From Clostridiales bacterium (GTDB lineage: Bacteria > Bacillota > Clostridia > Clostridiales > Oxobacteraceae): a stretch of 64,000 nucleotides of DNA. This document shows positions 39,862 through 50,148 of the stretch, piece by piece. The notes under the pieces are model-generated. The model ran no database searches, had not been told where the DNA came from, and was given only the letters and a program-made list of their open reading frames with translations. The stretch covers positions 52,987 through 116,986 of the forward strand of contig JASEJN010000002.1 in the NCBI GenBank assembly GCA_030016385.1, in the 5' to 3' direction. The first letter of the stretch is position 1. Each line of letters begins with the position of its first letter. A program made the translations under genes and the position numbers.

Positions 39862-41214
39862 CTAGCTTTTAAGAGCTATATCCAGCGCTTCATAAATATT
39901 TTGAACACCATATATTTTGATTTCGGAAAAACCTTTAATATTTTTTGCGTTGTCCTTTGGCAAGACAACAGACTTAAAGCCTAATTTATATGCTTCTTGT
40001 ATCCGTTTTTCAATATAACTTATTCCGCGCACTTCTCCTGTCAGGCCGACTTCTCCCATTACAGCCATCTCGGAGTTAATCTCCTTATTTTTAAAACTTG
40101 ATGCGACAGACAATATTATTCCAAGGTCGACTGCAGGCTCATCAACTTTTATTCCACCTGCGACATTTACATATGCATCGCATGTCTGAAGCTGCATTCC
40201 CGCCCTCTTTTCAAGTACGGCCATAAGCAGCACCACTCTGTTATAATCTATGCCTGTAGCCATACGCCTTGGCATCCCAAAACTTGTTTGGCTAACCAGT
40301 GCCTGAAGCTCAACCAAAACCGGCCTCGTTCCTTCAATGCTCGAGACTACCACATTCCCGGGTACGTTTTCTGGCCTTCCAGTTAACATAAGCTCTGAAG
40401 GATTCGGCACTTCAACAAGTCCCGTATCCCTCATCTCAAATATACCTATTTCATTTGTCGAGCCAAACCTGTTTTTAACTGCTCTCAATATCCTGTATGT
40501 ATGATGCCTTTCGCCTTCAAAGTACAATACCGTATCGACCATATGCTCAAGGACTCTCGGCCCCGCGATGGAGCCCTCCTTCGTAACATGCCCTACTATA
40601 AAAATGGCTACATTCATGGATTTTGCGATACGCATCAGCCTTCCCGTCGCTTCCCTTACCTGGCTTACGCTTCCTGGTGCGGAAGTAAGCTCTCCTCTGT
40701 ACATCGTCTGTATGGAATCGATTACTGCTATATCCGGCTTGATATCTTCGATAAACTTTTCAATCAAATCTATATCGGTCTCCGATACTATATATAAATT
40801 GTCGCTGTCGACTCCAAGCCTTGAAGCCCTGATTTTAATCTGTTTTTCCGATTCTTCCCCCGATATATATAGTATTGTTTTGTTTTCCTTTCCTATACTA
40901 TTTGATATCTGCAAAAGCAAAGTCGATTTCCCGATTCCAGGATCGCCGCCTACAAGTATCAGAGATCCTTTTACGATGCCTCCGCCCAGAACCCTGTCAA
41001 GCTCTTTCAACCCTGTTTTATATCTTTCTTCATCCATTACCTTTACATCATTTAATTTTACAGGCTGTGAATTTCCTGCAAACTGCTCCGTTTTTTTGTC
41101 CTGCTTTATTTCTTCTACCATGGTGTTCCAGCTTCCGCACCCGGGACATTTGCCAAGCCATCTTAAAGATTCATATCCGCACTCGCTGCATATAAAAACA
41201 GTTTTCGATTTCAT
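39862..41214 (-). CDS. radA: DNA repair protein RadA
   Basis: 450 residues. N-terminal C4 zinc finger (Cys9, Cys12, Cys23, Cys26), RecA-like ATPase with Walker A GDPGIGKS at 90-97, the [11 protein letters not shown] motif near 253, and a C-terminal Lon-protease-like domain. RadA is a branch-migration helicase in recombination. It stands between clpC and disA as in Bacillus. Confidence 0.97.
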   Translation of the reverse strand: MKSKTVFICSECGYESLRWLGKCPGCGSWNTMVEEIKQDKKTEQFAGNSQPVKLNDVKVMDEERYKTGLKELDRVLGGGIVKGSLILVGGDPGIGKSTLLLQISNSIGKENKTILYISGEESEKQIKIRASRLGVDSDNLYIVSETDIDLIEKFIEDIKPDIAVIDSIQTMYRGELTSAPGSVSQVREATGRLMRIAKSMNVAIFIVGHVTKEGSIAGPRVLEHMVDTVLYFEGERHHTYRILRAVKNRFGSTNEIGIFEMRDTGLVEVPNPSELMLTGRPENVPGNVVVSSIEGTRPVLVELQALVSQTSFGMPRRMATGIDYNRVVLLMAVLEKRAGMQLQTCDAYVNVAGGIKVDEPAVDLGIILSVASSFKNKEINSEMAVMGEVGLTGEVRGISYIEKRIQEAYKLGFKSVVLPKDNAKNIKGFSEIKIYGVQNIYEALDIALKS

Positions 41215-41249
41215 TTTTTCACTCCCTTATATAATCTATAAATTATATA

Positions 41250-41280
41250 AAAAAATGGGGTGCAAGAAAACATCCCATTT
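41250..41280 (-). terminator. Terminator-like hairpin after clpC
   Basis: AAATGGG / CCCATTT around a 14-base loop, followed on the minus strand by TTTTTTTATAT. The radA start is about 36 bases further, so readthrough or a radA promoter is needed. Confidence 0.6.
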
Positions 41281-41312
41281 CCCTAAAAGAAGCGAGGTGC
41301 AGGGGTTGCACC

Positions 41313-43748
41313 TTACTTCTTAATGAACTCAAGTTCTCCATTTTCAGCGTCGATATCCACGCTGTCACCCTTTTTTATATTGCCCCTAAGCATTTCTTCA
41401 GATAATCTATCCTCTACTGTCTTTTGTATAGCACGTCTCAATGGTCTTGCACCATAGTTTATATCAAACCCCTCTTTAGTCAAAACCTTCTTCGCAGCAT
41501 CCGAAAACTCAACATGGATATTGAGATCATCAAGCCTTTTTCCGACGTCCTTGAGCATCAATGAAACTATTTTTTCAAGATCACTTTCTTCAAGCTGATG
41601 GAACACGATGACTTCATCCAGCCTGTTTAAAAATTCCGGCCTGAAAGTCTTTCGAAGCTCTTCAAGCACATTATCCTTCATCCTGTCATATGATCTTTCA
41701 GATTCCCCTTCATCGGTCGAGAATCCCATAGTCCTTTGCTTTCTTATGGTTTCCGCACCAACATTTGATGTCATTATGATTATGGTATTCTTGAAGTTGA
41801 CTGTTCTTCCCTGTCCATCCGTAAGCCTTCCATCTTCGAGTATCTGCAGCAAAATGTTGAATACATCGGGATGGGCCTTTTCGATTTCATCAAATAGAAC
41901 CACCGAATACGGATGCCGTCTCACGGCTTCTGTAAGCTGACCGCCTTCATCATAGCCGACATATCCCGGAGGAGATCCTATAAGCCTGGACACCGAATAT
42001 TTTTCCATATACTCAGACATATCTATCCTGACCATCGCATTTTCATCACCGAACATTGCTTCCGCCAGCGCTTTGGAAAGCTCGGTCTTTCCTACCCCCG
42101 TGGGTCCTAAGAATATATAGGAACCGATCGGCCTTTTAGGATCTTTAAGGCCAACTCTGGCTCTTCTGACAGCCCTTGATATTGCCTTTACAGCTTCATC
42201 CTGGCCGATTACCCTTTTATGAAGTATCTCTTCAAGATGCAGCAGCCTTTCGGATTCCTTTTCTGTAAGCTTGCTTACAGGTATATTGGTCCACTTTGCA
42301 ACAACCTGGGCGATCTCTTCAGGTCCTACAATAGGGTTTGAAGCTTCATTCTGATTTTTCCAGTTCCCTTTGAGGCCATCTAATTTATTCTTTAATTTCC
42401 TTTCTTCATCCCTGAATTTTGCAGCTTTTTCAAATTCCTGGCTTCTTATGGACTCTTCCTTTTCTTTCTCAATTGCGCTCAACCTGTCCTCTAATTTTTT
42501 CAAATCATCGGGCGGCGTAAACATCTGAAGCCTTACTCTGGCAGCGGCCTCATCCATTAGATCTATTGCTTTATCGGGCAGGTATCTGTCTGTTATATAC
42601 CTATCCGAAAGTTCAACCGCCGTTTCAATTGCTTCATCAGTAATCTTTACCCTGTGATGGGCTTCATATTTATCCCTCAGTCCTTTTAATATCTCAACTG
42701 CCGCTCTTTTGTCAGGTTCTCCTACCATAACAGGCTGGAACCTTCGTTCGAGCGCAGGATCCTTTTCGACATATTTCCTGTATTCTTCAATAGTCGTCGC
42801 ACCGATGCACTGCAATTCACCCCTTGCAAGGGCAGGTTTCAATATATTCGATGCATCAATCGCACCTTCTGCGGCACCTGCACCTATTATGGTATGCATC
42901 TCATCTATAAATAGTATCACGTTTCCGGCCTTTCTTATCTCAGCCATTACCTTCTTTAACCTTTCTTCAAATTCGCCTCTATATTTCGAACCGGCTACCA
43001 TCGACGAAAGATCAAGTACGACAACTCTTTTATTCCTCAGCAACTCAGGCATCCTGCCTTCTACTATCTTTTCAGCCAAACCCTCAACCACAGCCGTCTT
43101 TCCAACTCCAGGCTCACCTATTAGCACCGGATTATTTTTTGTTCTTCTTGAAAGTATCTCGATAACCCTTTCGGTTTCGTTTTCTCTTCCTATAACCGGG
43201 TCGAGCTTGCCTTCCTTTGCCATTTCTGTAAGATCGCGTCCATACTGATTGAGCGTCGGCGTATTTGCACCCTTTTGCGATACATCCGCTTCCTTGCCCG
43301 TAGATTCGCCCATTCCCATGCTATCTATAAGTTCCTGCCTTAATCTGTTAAAATCTACTCCAAGGGATTCAAGAGCAGCGACTCCGACACCTTCCCCTTC
43401 TCTTATAAGTCCGAGAAGCATATGTTCAGGGCCAACATAATTGTGCCCCAGATTCCTTGCTTCAACAATGGATAATTCAAGCAGTCTCTTTGTCCTGGGA
43501 GTCAAGGCCATCTCCGTCTGATACATGGAAGGTGTACCTCTTCCTTCAATATTTTCCACCTGTTCTCTTACTTTATCAAGCGTTACTCCCATATTTTGCA
43601 ATATCTTTGAAGCACTGCCTTCTCCTTCTTTTATGATACCGAGAAGTATATGTTCAGTCCCTACATAAGTATGATCAAAATACTGAGCCTCTTCCTGAGC
43701 CAGAAGCAAAACCTTCTGAGCCCTTTCCGTAAATCTTCCAAACATCAT
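41313..43748 (-). CDS. clpC: ATP-dependent Clp protease ATP-binding subunit ClpC
   Basis: 811 residues: two Clp-N repeats (1-145), AAA1 with GEPGVGKTA near 210, a middle coiled coil with a UVR motif ([21 protein letters not shown] in part) near 430, and AAA2 with GPTGVGKTE near 545. This is the M-domain form that needs MecA or McsB adaptors and feeds ClpP. Last of ctsR-mcsA-mcsB-clpC, under CtsR control. Confidence 0.97.
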   Translation of the reverse strand: MMFGRFTERAQKVLLLAQEEAQYFDHTYVGTEHILLGIIKEGEGSASKILQNMGVTLDKVREQVENIEGRGTPSMYQTEMALTPRTKRLLELSIVEARNLGHNYVGPEHMLLGLIREGEGVGVAALESLGVDFNRLRQELIDSMGMGESTGKEADVSQKGANTPTLNQYGRDLTEMAKEGKLDPVIGRENETERVIEILSRRTKNNPVLIGEPGVGKTAVVEGLAEKIVEGRMPELLRNKRVVVLDLSSMVAGSKYRGEFEERLKKVMAEIRKAGNVILFIDEMHTIIGAGAAEGAIDASNILKPALARGELQCIGATTIEEYRKYVEKDPALERRFQPVMVGEPDKRAAVEILKGLRDKYEAHHRVKITDEAIETAVELSDRYITDRYLPDKAIDLMDEAAARVRLQMFTPPDDLKKLEDRLSAIEKEKEESIRSQEFEKAAKFRDEERKLKNKLDGLKGNWKNQNEASNPIVGPEEIAQVVAKWTNIPVSKLTEKESERLLHLEEILHKRVIGQDEAVKAISRAVRRARVGLKDPKRPIGSYIFLGPTGVGKTELSKALAEAMFGDENAMVRIDMSEYMEKYSVSRLIGSPPGYVGYDEGGQLTEAVRRHPYSVVLFDEIEKAHPDVFNILLQILEDGRLTDGQGRTVNFKNTIIIMTSNVGAETIRKQRTMGFSTDEGESERSYDRMKDNVLEELRKTFRPEFLNRLDEVIVFHQLEESDLEKIVSLMLKDVGKRLDDLNIHVEFSDAAKKVLTKEGFDINYGARPLRRAIQKTVEDRLSEEMLRGNIKKGDSVDIDAENGELEFIKK

Positions 43749-43757
43749 AATATCACC

Positions 43758-44783
43758 TCATTTCAACTTTTCTCGTACATATTCGGCCCGCTTTATGTCC
43801 CTTAATTCAGGTGAAAGTTCCTTTCCTTCCCTTTTAACCAAATTAGCAGGCTGCATATTTATCATAATTTCGTTCAATAAAATGGGATCTATCCCGTCAA
43901 TTATTCCTAATTCTTTCCCAAGCCTTACATTTGATAGGAGATTCAAGCATTCGCTGCTCGATAATATTCTCGCATTTTTAAGTATCCCAAGGGATCTCCA
44001 TGCAGTGTCTTCAACCATGGTCATATTTGATTCCTTTAATCTCTGCCTTGCGGCTCTTTCCTTATCGATCAGCTGCTTTGTGACTGCAGCAAGGTTGGAT
44101 ATTATCTCCTCTTCGGAAAGACCTAGCGTTATCTGGTTTGATATCTGGTATATATTACCCTGTACGTTCGAGCCTTCTCCGTATATTCCCCTTATAGTAA
44201 GCCCTACCTGGCTTACCGCATTCAACATTCCATTAATGTTTTTAGTAACGGACAAACCGGGAAGATGTAACATAACTGAAGCTCTGATTCCTGTCCCTAT
44301 ATTCGTAGGGCAAGCCGTAAGATAACCTATTTTCTGATCATATGCATAATCGATATTTTCTTCAATGACATCGTCTATATTGCTTGCAAGTTCATAAACT
44401 TCCCGCAGCTGAAACCCAGGGTAAATGACCTGCAGCCTTATGTGATCCTCTTCATTTATCATGATGCTGACGGTTGAATCTTTATTTATAAGCACCGCCG
44501 ACTTTTCACAGTTATCTACAAGCCCCGGGCTTATAACATGTTGCTCAACCATCGCCATCCTGTCTGTCGGAGTGATCTTTGAAAGTTCGATAAGGCGAAA
44601 CTCTTTGGAAAGCACGGTATTGCTTTTTAAAATCGCATCGCTGCACTTTTGTATGATTTTTTTTGCCTCTTCAACACTCATCATATGAGGGAAGCGATAT
44701 CCCTTTACATTCCTTGCAAGCCTTACCCTGCTTGAAAAAATGATGTCGCTTTCCGGACCTTCTTCGTTTATCCAGTTCCCCAT
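43758..44783 (-). CDS. mcsB: Protein-arginine kinase McsB
   Basis: 341 residues of phosphagen-kinase fold. FSSRVRLARNVKGYRFP at about 16-32 binds ATP phosphate, NEEDH is at 110-114 and the signature CPTNIGTGIRAS surrounds Cys158. McsB phosphorylates arginines on CtsR and on damaged proteins, marking them for ClpCP. It lies three bases after mcsA. Confidence 0.96.
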   Translation of the reverse strand: MGNWINEEGPESDIIFSSRVRLARNVKGYRFPHMMSVEEAKKIIQKCSDAILKSNTVLSKEFRLIELSKITPTDRMAMVEQHVISPGLVDNCEKSAVLINKDSTVSIMINEEDHIRLQVIYPGFQLREVYELASNIDDVIEENIDYAYDQKIGYLTACPTNIGTGIRASVMLHLPGLSVTKNINGMLNAVSQVGLTIRGIYGEGSNVQGNIYQISNQITLGLSEEEIISNLAAVTKQLIDKERAARQRLKESNMTMVEDTAWRSLGILKNARILSSSECLNLLSNVRLGKELGIIDGIDPILLNEIMINMQPANLVKREGKELSPELRDIKRAEYVREKLK

Positions 44784-44786
44784 GGC

Positions 44787-45323
44787 TTACACCCCCTTGT
44801 TATTATCCTTATTCTCCAGTTCTTTTATTCTATCCCTGAGTTTCGCAGCTTTTTCAAATTCCTCGCTGTCTATAGCCTTCTTAAGCTCATATTTTAATCT
44901 CTCGGTGTCCCTCTTAATCCTTATAAGTCCGCCGGTTCTTCTTGGTACCTTGCCTGTATGCTGTGTATTTCCATGTATTCTTTTTATTATAGGTTCAAGT
45001 CTGTCCGCAAAAGCATGATAGCATTCACTGCATCCAAGCATGCCCGTTCTTTTAAACTCTTCAAAGTCGAGCCCGCATGCCGGACATTTTATATGCTTTT
45101 CCGTCTGGTACGTAACAGGATTGTTTCCTGTAAAATCCATAAGCCCTGTCAGTATATTCGAAAACGAGAAAGGAGCGACAAAGTCCGTTACATCGCTGCC
45201 TATGTTAAATTCATTTCTCTCTCTCGCACATTGTTCACAAATATGGAATTCACTCTTTACTCCGTTTATTATTTTTGTGATATGCACTGTTGCGGGTCTT
45301 TCATTACAAATCTCACATAACAT
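44787..45323 (-). CDS. mcsA: McsB activator McsA
   Basis: 178 residues with two zinc-binding cysteine sets: Cys3/Cys6 with Cys29/Cys32 and, later, CPAC with CSEC. The C-terminus is a UVR helix (LKKAIDSEEFEKAAKLRDRI). In Bacillus it activates McsB kinase and senses heavy-metal and thiol stress through these cysteines. Standard operon position. Confidence 0.94.
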   Translation of the reverse strand: MLCEICNERPATVHITKIINGVKSEFHICEQCARERNEFNIGSDVTDFVAPFSFSNILTGLMDFTGNNPVTYQTEKHIKCPACGLDFEEFKRTGMLGCSECYHAFADRLEPIIKRIHGNTQHTGKVPRRTGGLIRIKRDTERLKYELKKAIDSEEFEKAAKLRDRIKELENKDNNKGV

Positions 45324-45380
45324 ATATTTTACCTCCTTTAAGATTGTATAACTCTTTATCTGTCTTTCGTTTATTAAAAG

Positions 45381-45848
45381 CTAACTTAACAAAACAATCA
45401 GCATCGATTTTAGAATATTTGCCCTTAAGGAATCTCTCATCTCTTGCTGCACATTTATAGTCTTATCATTTATAGCAGCATTCATTATAGATGCTTCCCT
45501 CTCTGTTATAAGATTATGATCCAGAAAAGCATCTATATAAGATTCCGCTGCCCTCTGTGTAATCTCGCCGCCTATTTTTTCTGAAATAAGCTTATTTAAG
45601 TAATCATTACCATCCAAGCTTATTCTTGTTATTCTGATGGAGCCGCCTCCGCCTCTTTTGCTTTCTATATAATAACCCCTGTCCGTGTTAAATCTCGTCA
45701 TCAATACATAATTGATTTGAGACGGCGCACATCCGAAATGATTTGCAAGTTCATTCCTCTGTATTTCCAGAATATCCCCGTCGGTTTCTTCAAACATTCT
45801 TTTAATGAATTCTTCAATCAAATCAGATAACCTTGGCATCCATTTCAC
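45381..45848 (-). CDS. ctsR: Heat-shock repressor CtsR
   Basis: 155 residues. The winged-helix DNA-binding domain contains NELANHFGCAPSQINYVL and the glycine-rich wing RGGGGSIRITRI that senses heat. The C-terminal dimerisation part carries sites targeted by McsB in relatives. First gene of the operon; its own promoter holds the CtsR boxes, so it is autoregulated. Confidence 0.96.
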   Translation of the reverse strand: MKWMPRLSDLIEEFIKRMFEETDGDILEIQRNELANHFGCAPSQINYVLMTRFNTDRGYYIESKRGGGGSIRITRISLDGNDYLNKLISEKIGGEITQRAAESYIDAFLDHNLITEREASIMNAAINDKTINVQQEMRDSLRANILKSMLIVLLS

Positions 45849-45853
45849 CTTCT

Positions 45854-45876
45854 TTTGACTTTGACTTTCTTTGACC
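45854..45876 (-). promoter_or_regulatory. CtsR operator
   Basis: Direct heptads GGTCAAA-GAA-AGTCAAA (45860-45876) match the CtsR consensus exactly, and a third GTCAAA (45854-45859) follows at once. They lie between the -10 and the ctsR start codon. Confidence 0.93.
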
Positions 45877-45890
45877 TTTGTTCTAATTAC

Positions 45891-45918
45891 ATTATATACG
45901 GTTATAAAAATAATTCAA
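45891..45918 (-). promoter_or_regulatory. Sigma-A promoter of the ctsR operon
   Basis: TTGAAT at 45913-45918, 16-base spacer, TATAAT at 45891-45896, just upstream of the CtsR boxes. Confidence 0.75.
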
Positions 45919-45984
45919 TACCTAAAATTAATTATTTTAAACCAAATGGCAAAAAAGATTTATAAACATCTATTTAATATTATT

Positions 45985-47175
45985 TCAAATTATTTGACTT
46001 TTAAACCTTTCATATACCTTCCTGATCTCATCATCGTATTCTATAAATAATCCTGCTATATCCGGATCAAAACTTTTTCCTGATTCACTGATAATTATAT
46101 TTCTGGAATATTCATAAGAGAATGCATCCTTGTATGATCTCTTGCTGGTAAGTGCATCAAAGACATCGGCCACCGCGACAATCCTCGCACTCAGAGGTAT
46201 ATCCTCTCCTGCCTTTCCATATGGGTATCCGCTTCCATCCCATTTTTCATGGTGGCCTTCCGCAATTTCTATACCCATGCTGAATATGCTTCTTCCATTC
46301 TTCTGTACTTTTTTCTCCGCGGTTTTTAGCACCCATGAACCATATATGGTGTGAGCCTGCATTATAGAAAACTCTTCAGGTGTAAGCCTTCCGGCCTTTA
46401 AAAGTATATCATCCCTTATTCCTACCTTGCCTATATCGTGAAGAGTGCTAAATCTTTCGATATTGTCGATATAGTCGATATTTATTATATCGCTGTATTT
46501 TTTATTCTTTGATAGAAGTTTTGCCAGCAACCTCGAGTATACGGATATTCTCTTTAAGTGCTCTCCTGTATTACGGTCCCTTTGTTCAGCCAGTTTTGCA
46601 AGTGCCTGCACGGAACCTATTATCATATCATCTATGAATATAGTTTTTTCAAGTCCGAGAGCTATGCTGTTGGCGATGATTTTCAAAAAATCAATATGTT
46701 CCTTTTTATATATATTTTTACGATTGCTCGAGAAAAAAATAATTCCTATTACTTTTTTATTGTTTTTGAGCGGAAAGGTAATCGATGATCTTATGCCTTC
46801 CTCAAGAAGTATTTTATTATATTCTTTAATGGATTTGCCCTTAGTATAGTCTTCAAGATCATTTATAATCCTCTCTTTGCCCGTTTGCACAATTTTTATA
46901 AGACTGGTATCATAAATATTTGTTTTATATCCCAAGAGCCTCTTCGGTAAGTTTTTATGATTTTTTCCTGATGCACCAAAAGAAGCTTTTATAGTTTCCC
47001 CATCATCTTCAATTAGCGCAATGCCTATATATGTATATGGAATATATGCCGAGAAAGAATCATATATGTAATCCAAAATATCTTTAAAAGGTTTATTCAT
47101 GTTTATATTTTCTATCAACGATATCAAGCTGTTAAACTTGTCCGAATTCATGATCGATTTTTCTTTTATGCCCAT
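45985..47175 (-). CDS. GAF and HD-GYP domain protein, putative c-di-GMP phosphodiesterase
   Basis: 396 residues from the ATG at 47175 (GGAGGG upstream). A GAF-like sensor fills the first 170 residues (FKDILDYIYDSFSAYIPYTYIGIALIEDD in part). An HD-GYP domain follows: TLHDIGKVGI with the HD pair, then GHHEKWDGSGYPYG with the GYP loop, and VAVADVFDALTSKRSYK. This subclass usually cleaves c-di-GMP, but activity on other dinucleotides cannot be excluded. Stand-alone gene; the preceding gap has no clear promoter. Confidence 0.9.
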   Translation of the reverse strand: MGIKEKSIMNSDKFNSLISLIENINMNKPFKDILDYIYDSFSAYIPYTYIGIALIEDDGETIKASFGASGKNHKNLPKRLLGYKTNIYDTSLIKIVQTGKERIINDLEDYTKGKSIKEYNKILLEEGIRSSITFPLKNNKKVIGIIFFSSNRKNIYKKEHIDFLKIIANSIALGLEKTIFIDDMIIGSVQALAKLAEQRDRNTGEHLKRISVYSRLLAKLLSKNKKYSDIINIDYIDNIERFSTLHDIGKVGIRDDILLKAGRLTPEEFSIMQAHTIYGSWVLKTAEKKVQKNGRSIFSMGIEIAEGHHEKWDGSGYPYGKAGEDIPLSARIVAVADVFDALTSKRSYKDAFSYEYSRNIIISESGKSFDPDIAGLFIEYDDEIRKVYERFKSQII

Positions 47176-47255
47176 AAATATCCCTCCACAAATGTAATCA
47201 TATATATTATCGTACATGCATTAAATTGGTTTAGCATAAATTTGCATTAACATAC

Positions 47256-47290
47256 AAAAAGAACCGGATAAAAACTAATCCGGCTTTTTT
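47256..47290. terminator. Bidirectional terminator
   Basis: CCGGAT/ATCCGG with flanking A and T runs, between the HD-GYP gene and the amino-acid permease. Terminates the importer operon on the minus strand. Confidence 0.85.
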
Positions 47291-47366
47291 AGTACACTTC
47301 TTATCAGGCATATGTCTTATATCTGATATCCGAAAAATATTCTCAAATAATCCTGTTGTCCCGCTT

Positions 47367-48017
47367 TTATTCATATAGCGAGCGATCCTTTTCAAGCTTG
47401 TTAAATATAATGACAATCACCGATGTTAAAAGCAGGTATATAACTGCTGCTATTATAAAGGGTGAAATTGTAAAATCCCTTGTAACCGCTTCTTTTGCAG
47501 CCCTAAGCAGGTCCGGCATGCCGATGGCGGCCACAAGTGCCGTATCTTTTACGAGATTTATGGCTTCATTTGAAGTTGGAGGAATTATCCTCCTTATAGT
47601 CTGAGGCAATATAATAATCAGCATAGTCTGCCTGTAATTCATCCCTAAAACCCTTGCGGCTTCATACTGGCCCTTGTCTATCGATTGTATGCCTGCTCTT
47701 ATTATTTCTGAAAGATATGCAGAATAGTTCAATATAAAAGCCAGCGATGCCGCTATAAATGGTTCAAACCTTATCCCAAGTACCGGTAATCCAAAATATA
47801 CAAAAAATACCTGCAGCATAAGGGGAGTCCCTCTAAGTATCCATGTATAGATATCAGCCGCAAATTTAAGCGTTTTTATTCCCGATACTTTAACAAGCGC
47901 GATTATAAGTGCAATGGGAATGGAAAACAATGCTGTAACTGCATACAATTCGATAGTTGTTATTGAACCTTTTAGTATAAATATCGTGACATCCTTAACA
48001 TAATCCAATTCTCTCAC
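47367..48017 (-). CDS. Polar amino acid ABC transporter permease
   Basis: 216 residues of the His/Glu/Gln/Arg/opine permease family. Four to five membrane helices, and the EAA loop is in ARVLGMNYRQTMLIIILPQTIRRIIPP. It overlaps nothing and lies two bases after the binding protein gene. No ATP-binding subunit gene follows before the terminator. Confidence 0.9.
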   Translation of the reverse strand: MRELDYVKDVTIFILKGSITTIELYAVTALFSIPIALIIALVKVSGIKTLKFAADIYTWILRGTPLMLQVFFVYFGLPVLGIRFEPFIAASLAFILNYSAYLSEIIRAGIQSIDKGQYEAARVLGMNYRQTMLIIILPQTIRRIIPPTSNEAINLVKDTALVAAIGMPDLLRAAKEAVTRDFTISPFIIAAVIYLLLTSVIVIIFNKLEKDRSLYE

Positions 48018-48018
48018 C

Positions 48019-48858
48019 CTATTTTACAACAATATCTTTACCGAACCATTTTTCAGATATTTTTTTCGCGGTTCCATCATCTTTCATGTCGTCAAGTGCT
48101 TTATCGAGAGCTTCCCTAAAATCTTTATCTTCTTTTCTTATTCCGACTCCGTATGATTCTTCCCCGAGGTTATCTTCAAGGACACTATATACGCCCGGCT
48201 TCTTGGAAATATAATACCTGCCTACAACTTCATCTACGACTACTGCATCTATTCTTCCATTTGCAAGATCCATCAAAGCTTCCGTGTTATTTGAAAACTT
48301 TCTTATTTTTTTCAGCGAGTTCATGGTCACGGCATCATTCTTCAACGCATTTTCGCTACTGCTTCCCATCTGAAGTCCGACGACTTTTCCCTTTAAATCC
48401 CCTTTAGACTTTATGGAAGAACCATTTTTTACTACGATGATCTGCCTGTTTTTCAGATATACTCTTGAAAAATCAATCTCTTTCTTCCTCTCATCTGTGA
48501 TTGTAAGGCCGTTCCATATGACGTCTATATCTTTATTTTTTAAGCTAAGCACCACACCGTCCCAGTCAACAGGTTTAAATTCAACTTTGACCCCTAACCT
48601 TTTTGCTGCCTCCTTGGCAAGGTCTATATCGAATCCGACAATATCCCCATTCCCGTCTCTGAATCCCATAGGCGGAAAACTGTCATCAAGCCCTACTATG
48701 AATTTTCCCTTTTCTTTTATGCCGTTTAAAGTATTTGCACCCTGTGCACTTTTAGTCTCCTTATCGCTAATACTTTTTCGCCCTTTTAAACTGCATCCTG
48801 TAAATAATACTGCTGCCAGCAATACTATCGTAAATAAAACTTTCTCTGTCCTCTTCAT
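48019..48858 (-). CDS. Amino acid-binding lipoprotein (SBP family 3)
   Basis: 279 residues. Lipobox VLFTGC, Cys22. The mature part has the family 3 pattern GKFIVGLDDSFPPMGFRDGNGDIVGFDIDLAKEAAKRLG in sequence, WDGVVLSLKNKDIDVIWNGLT and GRIDAVVVDEVV. Likely ligand is a polar amino acid or cystine; the sequence alone does not choose. Confidence 0.9.
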   Translation of the reverse strand: MKRTEKVLFTIVLLAAVLFTGCSLKGRKSISDKETKSAQGANTLNGIKEKGKFIVGLDDSFPPMGFRDGNGDIVGFDIDLAKEAAKRLGVKVEFKPVDWDGVVLSLKNKDIDVIWNGLTITDERKKEIDFSRVYLKNRQIIVVKNGSSIKSKGDLKGKVVGLQMGSSSENALKNDAVTMNSLKKIRKFSNNTEALMDLANGRIDAVVVDEVVGRYYISKKPGVYSVLEDNLGEESYGVGIRKEDKDFREALDKALDDMKDDGTAKKISEKWFGKDIVVK

Positions 48859-48947
48859 TTCTATCCCCCATTTCCATTCTTTATATTATTATTATACTTT
48901 AGTAAGCTAAATTTGTAAACTATTAAACTAAAATTCTTTTAAAAAAA

Positions 48948-49040
48948 GGCTATCTCAAAATAAGGAAATAATACAAATTATTGAGCGGCTTAAATTTGCG
49001 GACTCAATAATTTGTATATAAAACCTATTTTGAGACAGTC
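48948..49040. repeat. Family C palindromic repeat, copy 1
   Basis: 93 bases with imperfect ends GGCTATCTCAAAATAA and TATTTTGAGACAGTC, and an inner pair ATACAAATTATTGAG / CTCAATAATTTGTAT. The reverse complement of the copy at 50149-50242 matches it closely. Its stem may also act as a terminator. Confidence 0.8.
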
Positions 49041-49044
49041 TCTT

Positions 49045-49281
49045 TTAACTATTCCTGTGCACCAGAAGGTAAAGTCTCCTCCTGTCCTTATGTTCTATGG
49101 CAGATACATCAAATTCGTTACTTTTTAATACATCGATAATTGAACCGACCTCCTTTGAATTCTTATCCTGGATTATTATCTCAAGTTCATCATCCTTTGA
49201 TACTATAGGAAGGATCTGATAAAGCCTATCAGTATCATTCGGAGTTATTGAAGATCCAAATTCCAATCTGTAATCCGACAT
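49045..49281 (-). CDS. Small protein of unknown function
   Basis: 78 residues (starts MSDYRLEFGSSITPNDTDR, ends RRRLYLLVHRNS), acidic in the middle, with a beta-alpha-beta look: a LEIIIQD strand, a VGSIIDVLKSNEF helix and a final RLYLLVH strand. I recognise no family. GGAGG lies nine bases before the ATG. It follows the sortase gene by 88 bases on the same strand and sits inside the segment bracketed by the two family C repeats. Confidence 0.7.
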   Translation of the reverse strand: MSDYRLEFGSSITPNDTDRLYQILPIVSKDDELEIIIQDKNSKEVGSIIDVLKSNEFDVSAIEHKDRRRLYLLVHRNS

Positions 49282-49369
49282 AAATTCAATCCTCCTTATA
49301 CTCTTATATATTTTTTGTCTATTTCAAAATTAGTATTCCAGGATAAATAAAGTTTAAGATAAACCGGAT

Positions 49370-50128
49370 TTATATCCTTTTGGCACATATCACAAGTCTG
49401 GCATCATTAAACTCATATGAACAAGTCACCAGAGTCAATATTTTATCGCCTTTCGTCACTTCAATGCCAGTCTCATATATTGAGTTGCGTGATATTATAT
49501 TAAGATACCGTGCATATTCCTCGTCGCTGTCGAAGTAAACCTGTATAAAGTCAGAGCCTTGGTGGAAAATATATACTGAAAAAATACGCCATTTCATAGA
49601 TTGCTCAAGCGAGTCGTATTCAATTGTTTTATGTTTTAGGCAAAAGGCTGGATCCTTGTAATTTAAGAGGCTTCCGAACATGGTTCCGTCTTTCAGGCTG
49701 TGACCATAAATAACAGTATTGAAATCCCTGTCACCGGTATTTCTGTAATCCATGAATATGGCTCCATGGGAGGACTTTTTCCGCTCCACGTTATGATTTA
49801 AATAAAATCTATTATTATCGGCTTGTACGACAGGATAATCGATTTTTGTACCAGCTATTTTGATCCACCCGACAACATCTTTATTAATATCAAGAAGACT
49901 CTCAAACCTACCGGCATACTGCCCGTGTAAATTTGGATCTGAACTATCCATTTTGTCGATACTTCCTGCATCACCAAATTTATGATATTCCTCGCTCAAA
50001 TTTTTATTGAGAACTGTGTTGGAATAACCATCATACAAATAGATGCCGATGTTTATACCGCTGTATAGCAGGATAGCAGACAGTATGACAATTAAAACCT
50101 TCCTGATCCTATTTCTCTTCTTAAACAT
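49370..50128 (-). CDS. Class B sortase
   Basis: 252 residues from the ATG at 50128 (GGAG seven bases upstream). A membrane anchor at 11-30 is followed by the sortase domain with catalytic His143 (IYGHSL), Cys236 (TLVTCSYEF) and Arg244 (NDARLV). The sequence around the cysteine is of class B type, like C. difficile SrtB, which is known to use (S/P)PXTG-type signals. The neighbouring adhesin carries APKTG, making it the likely substrate. The gene follows the adhesin by 120 bases, with a family C repeat between. Confidence 0.9.
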   Translation of the reverse strand: MFKKRNRIRKVLIVILSAILLYSGINIGIYLYDGYSNTVLNKNLSEEYHKFGDAGSIDKMDSSDPNLHGQYAGRFESLLDINKDVVGWIKIAGTKIDYPVVQADNNRFYLNHNVERKKSSHGAIFMDYRNTGDRDFNTVIYGHSLKDGTMFGSLLNYKDPAFCLKHKTIEYDSLEQSMKWRIFSVYIFHQGSDFIQVYFDSDEEYARYLNIISRNSIYETGIEVTKGDKILTLVTCSYEFNDARLVICAKRI

Positions 50129-50148
50129 AAATAGACTCCTAATCAAGG

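Noticed and set aside
40568..41323. 251-codon plus-strand frame opposite radA
   Set aside because: Antisense shadow of a complete, conserved gene; composition is that of a reversed coding frame and there is no start signal.
42709..43248. 180-codon plus-strand frame opposite clpC
   Set aside because: Antisense shadow of clpC without ribosome site or recognisable protein features.
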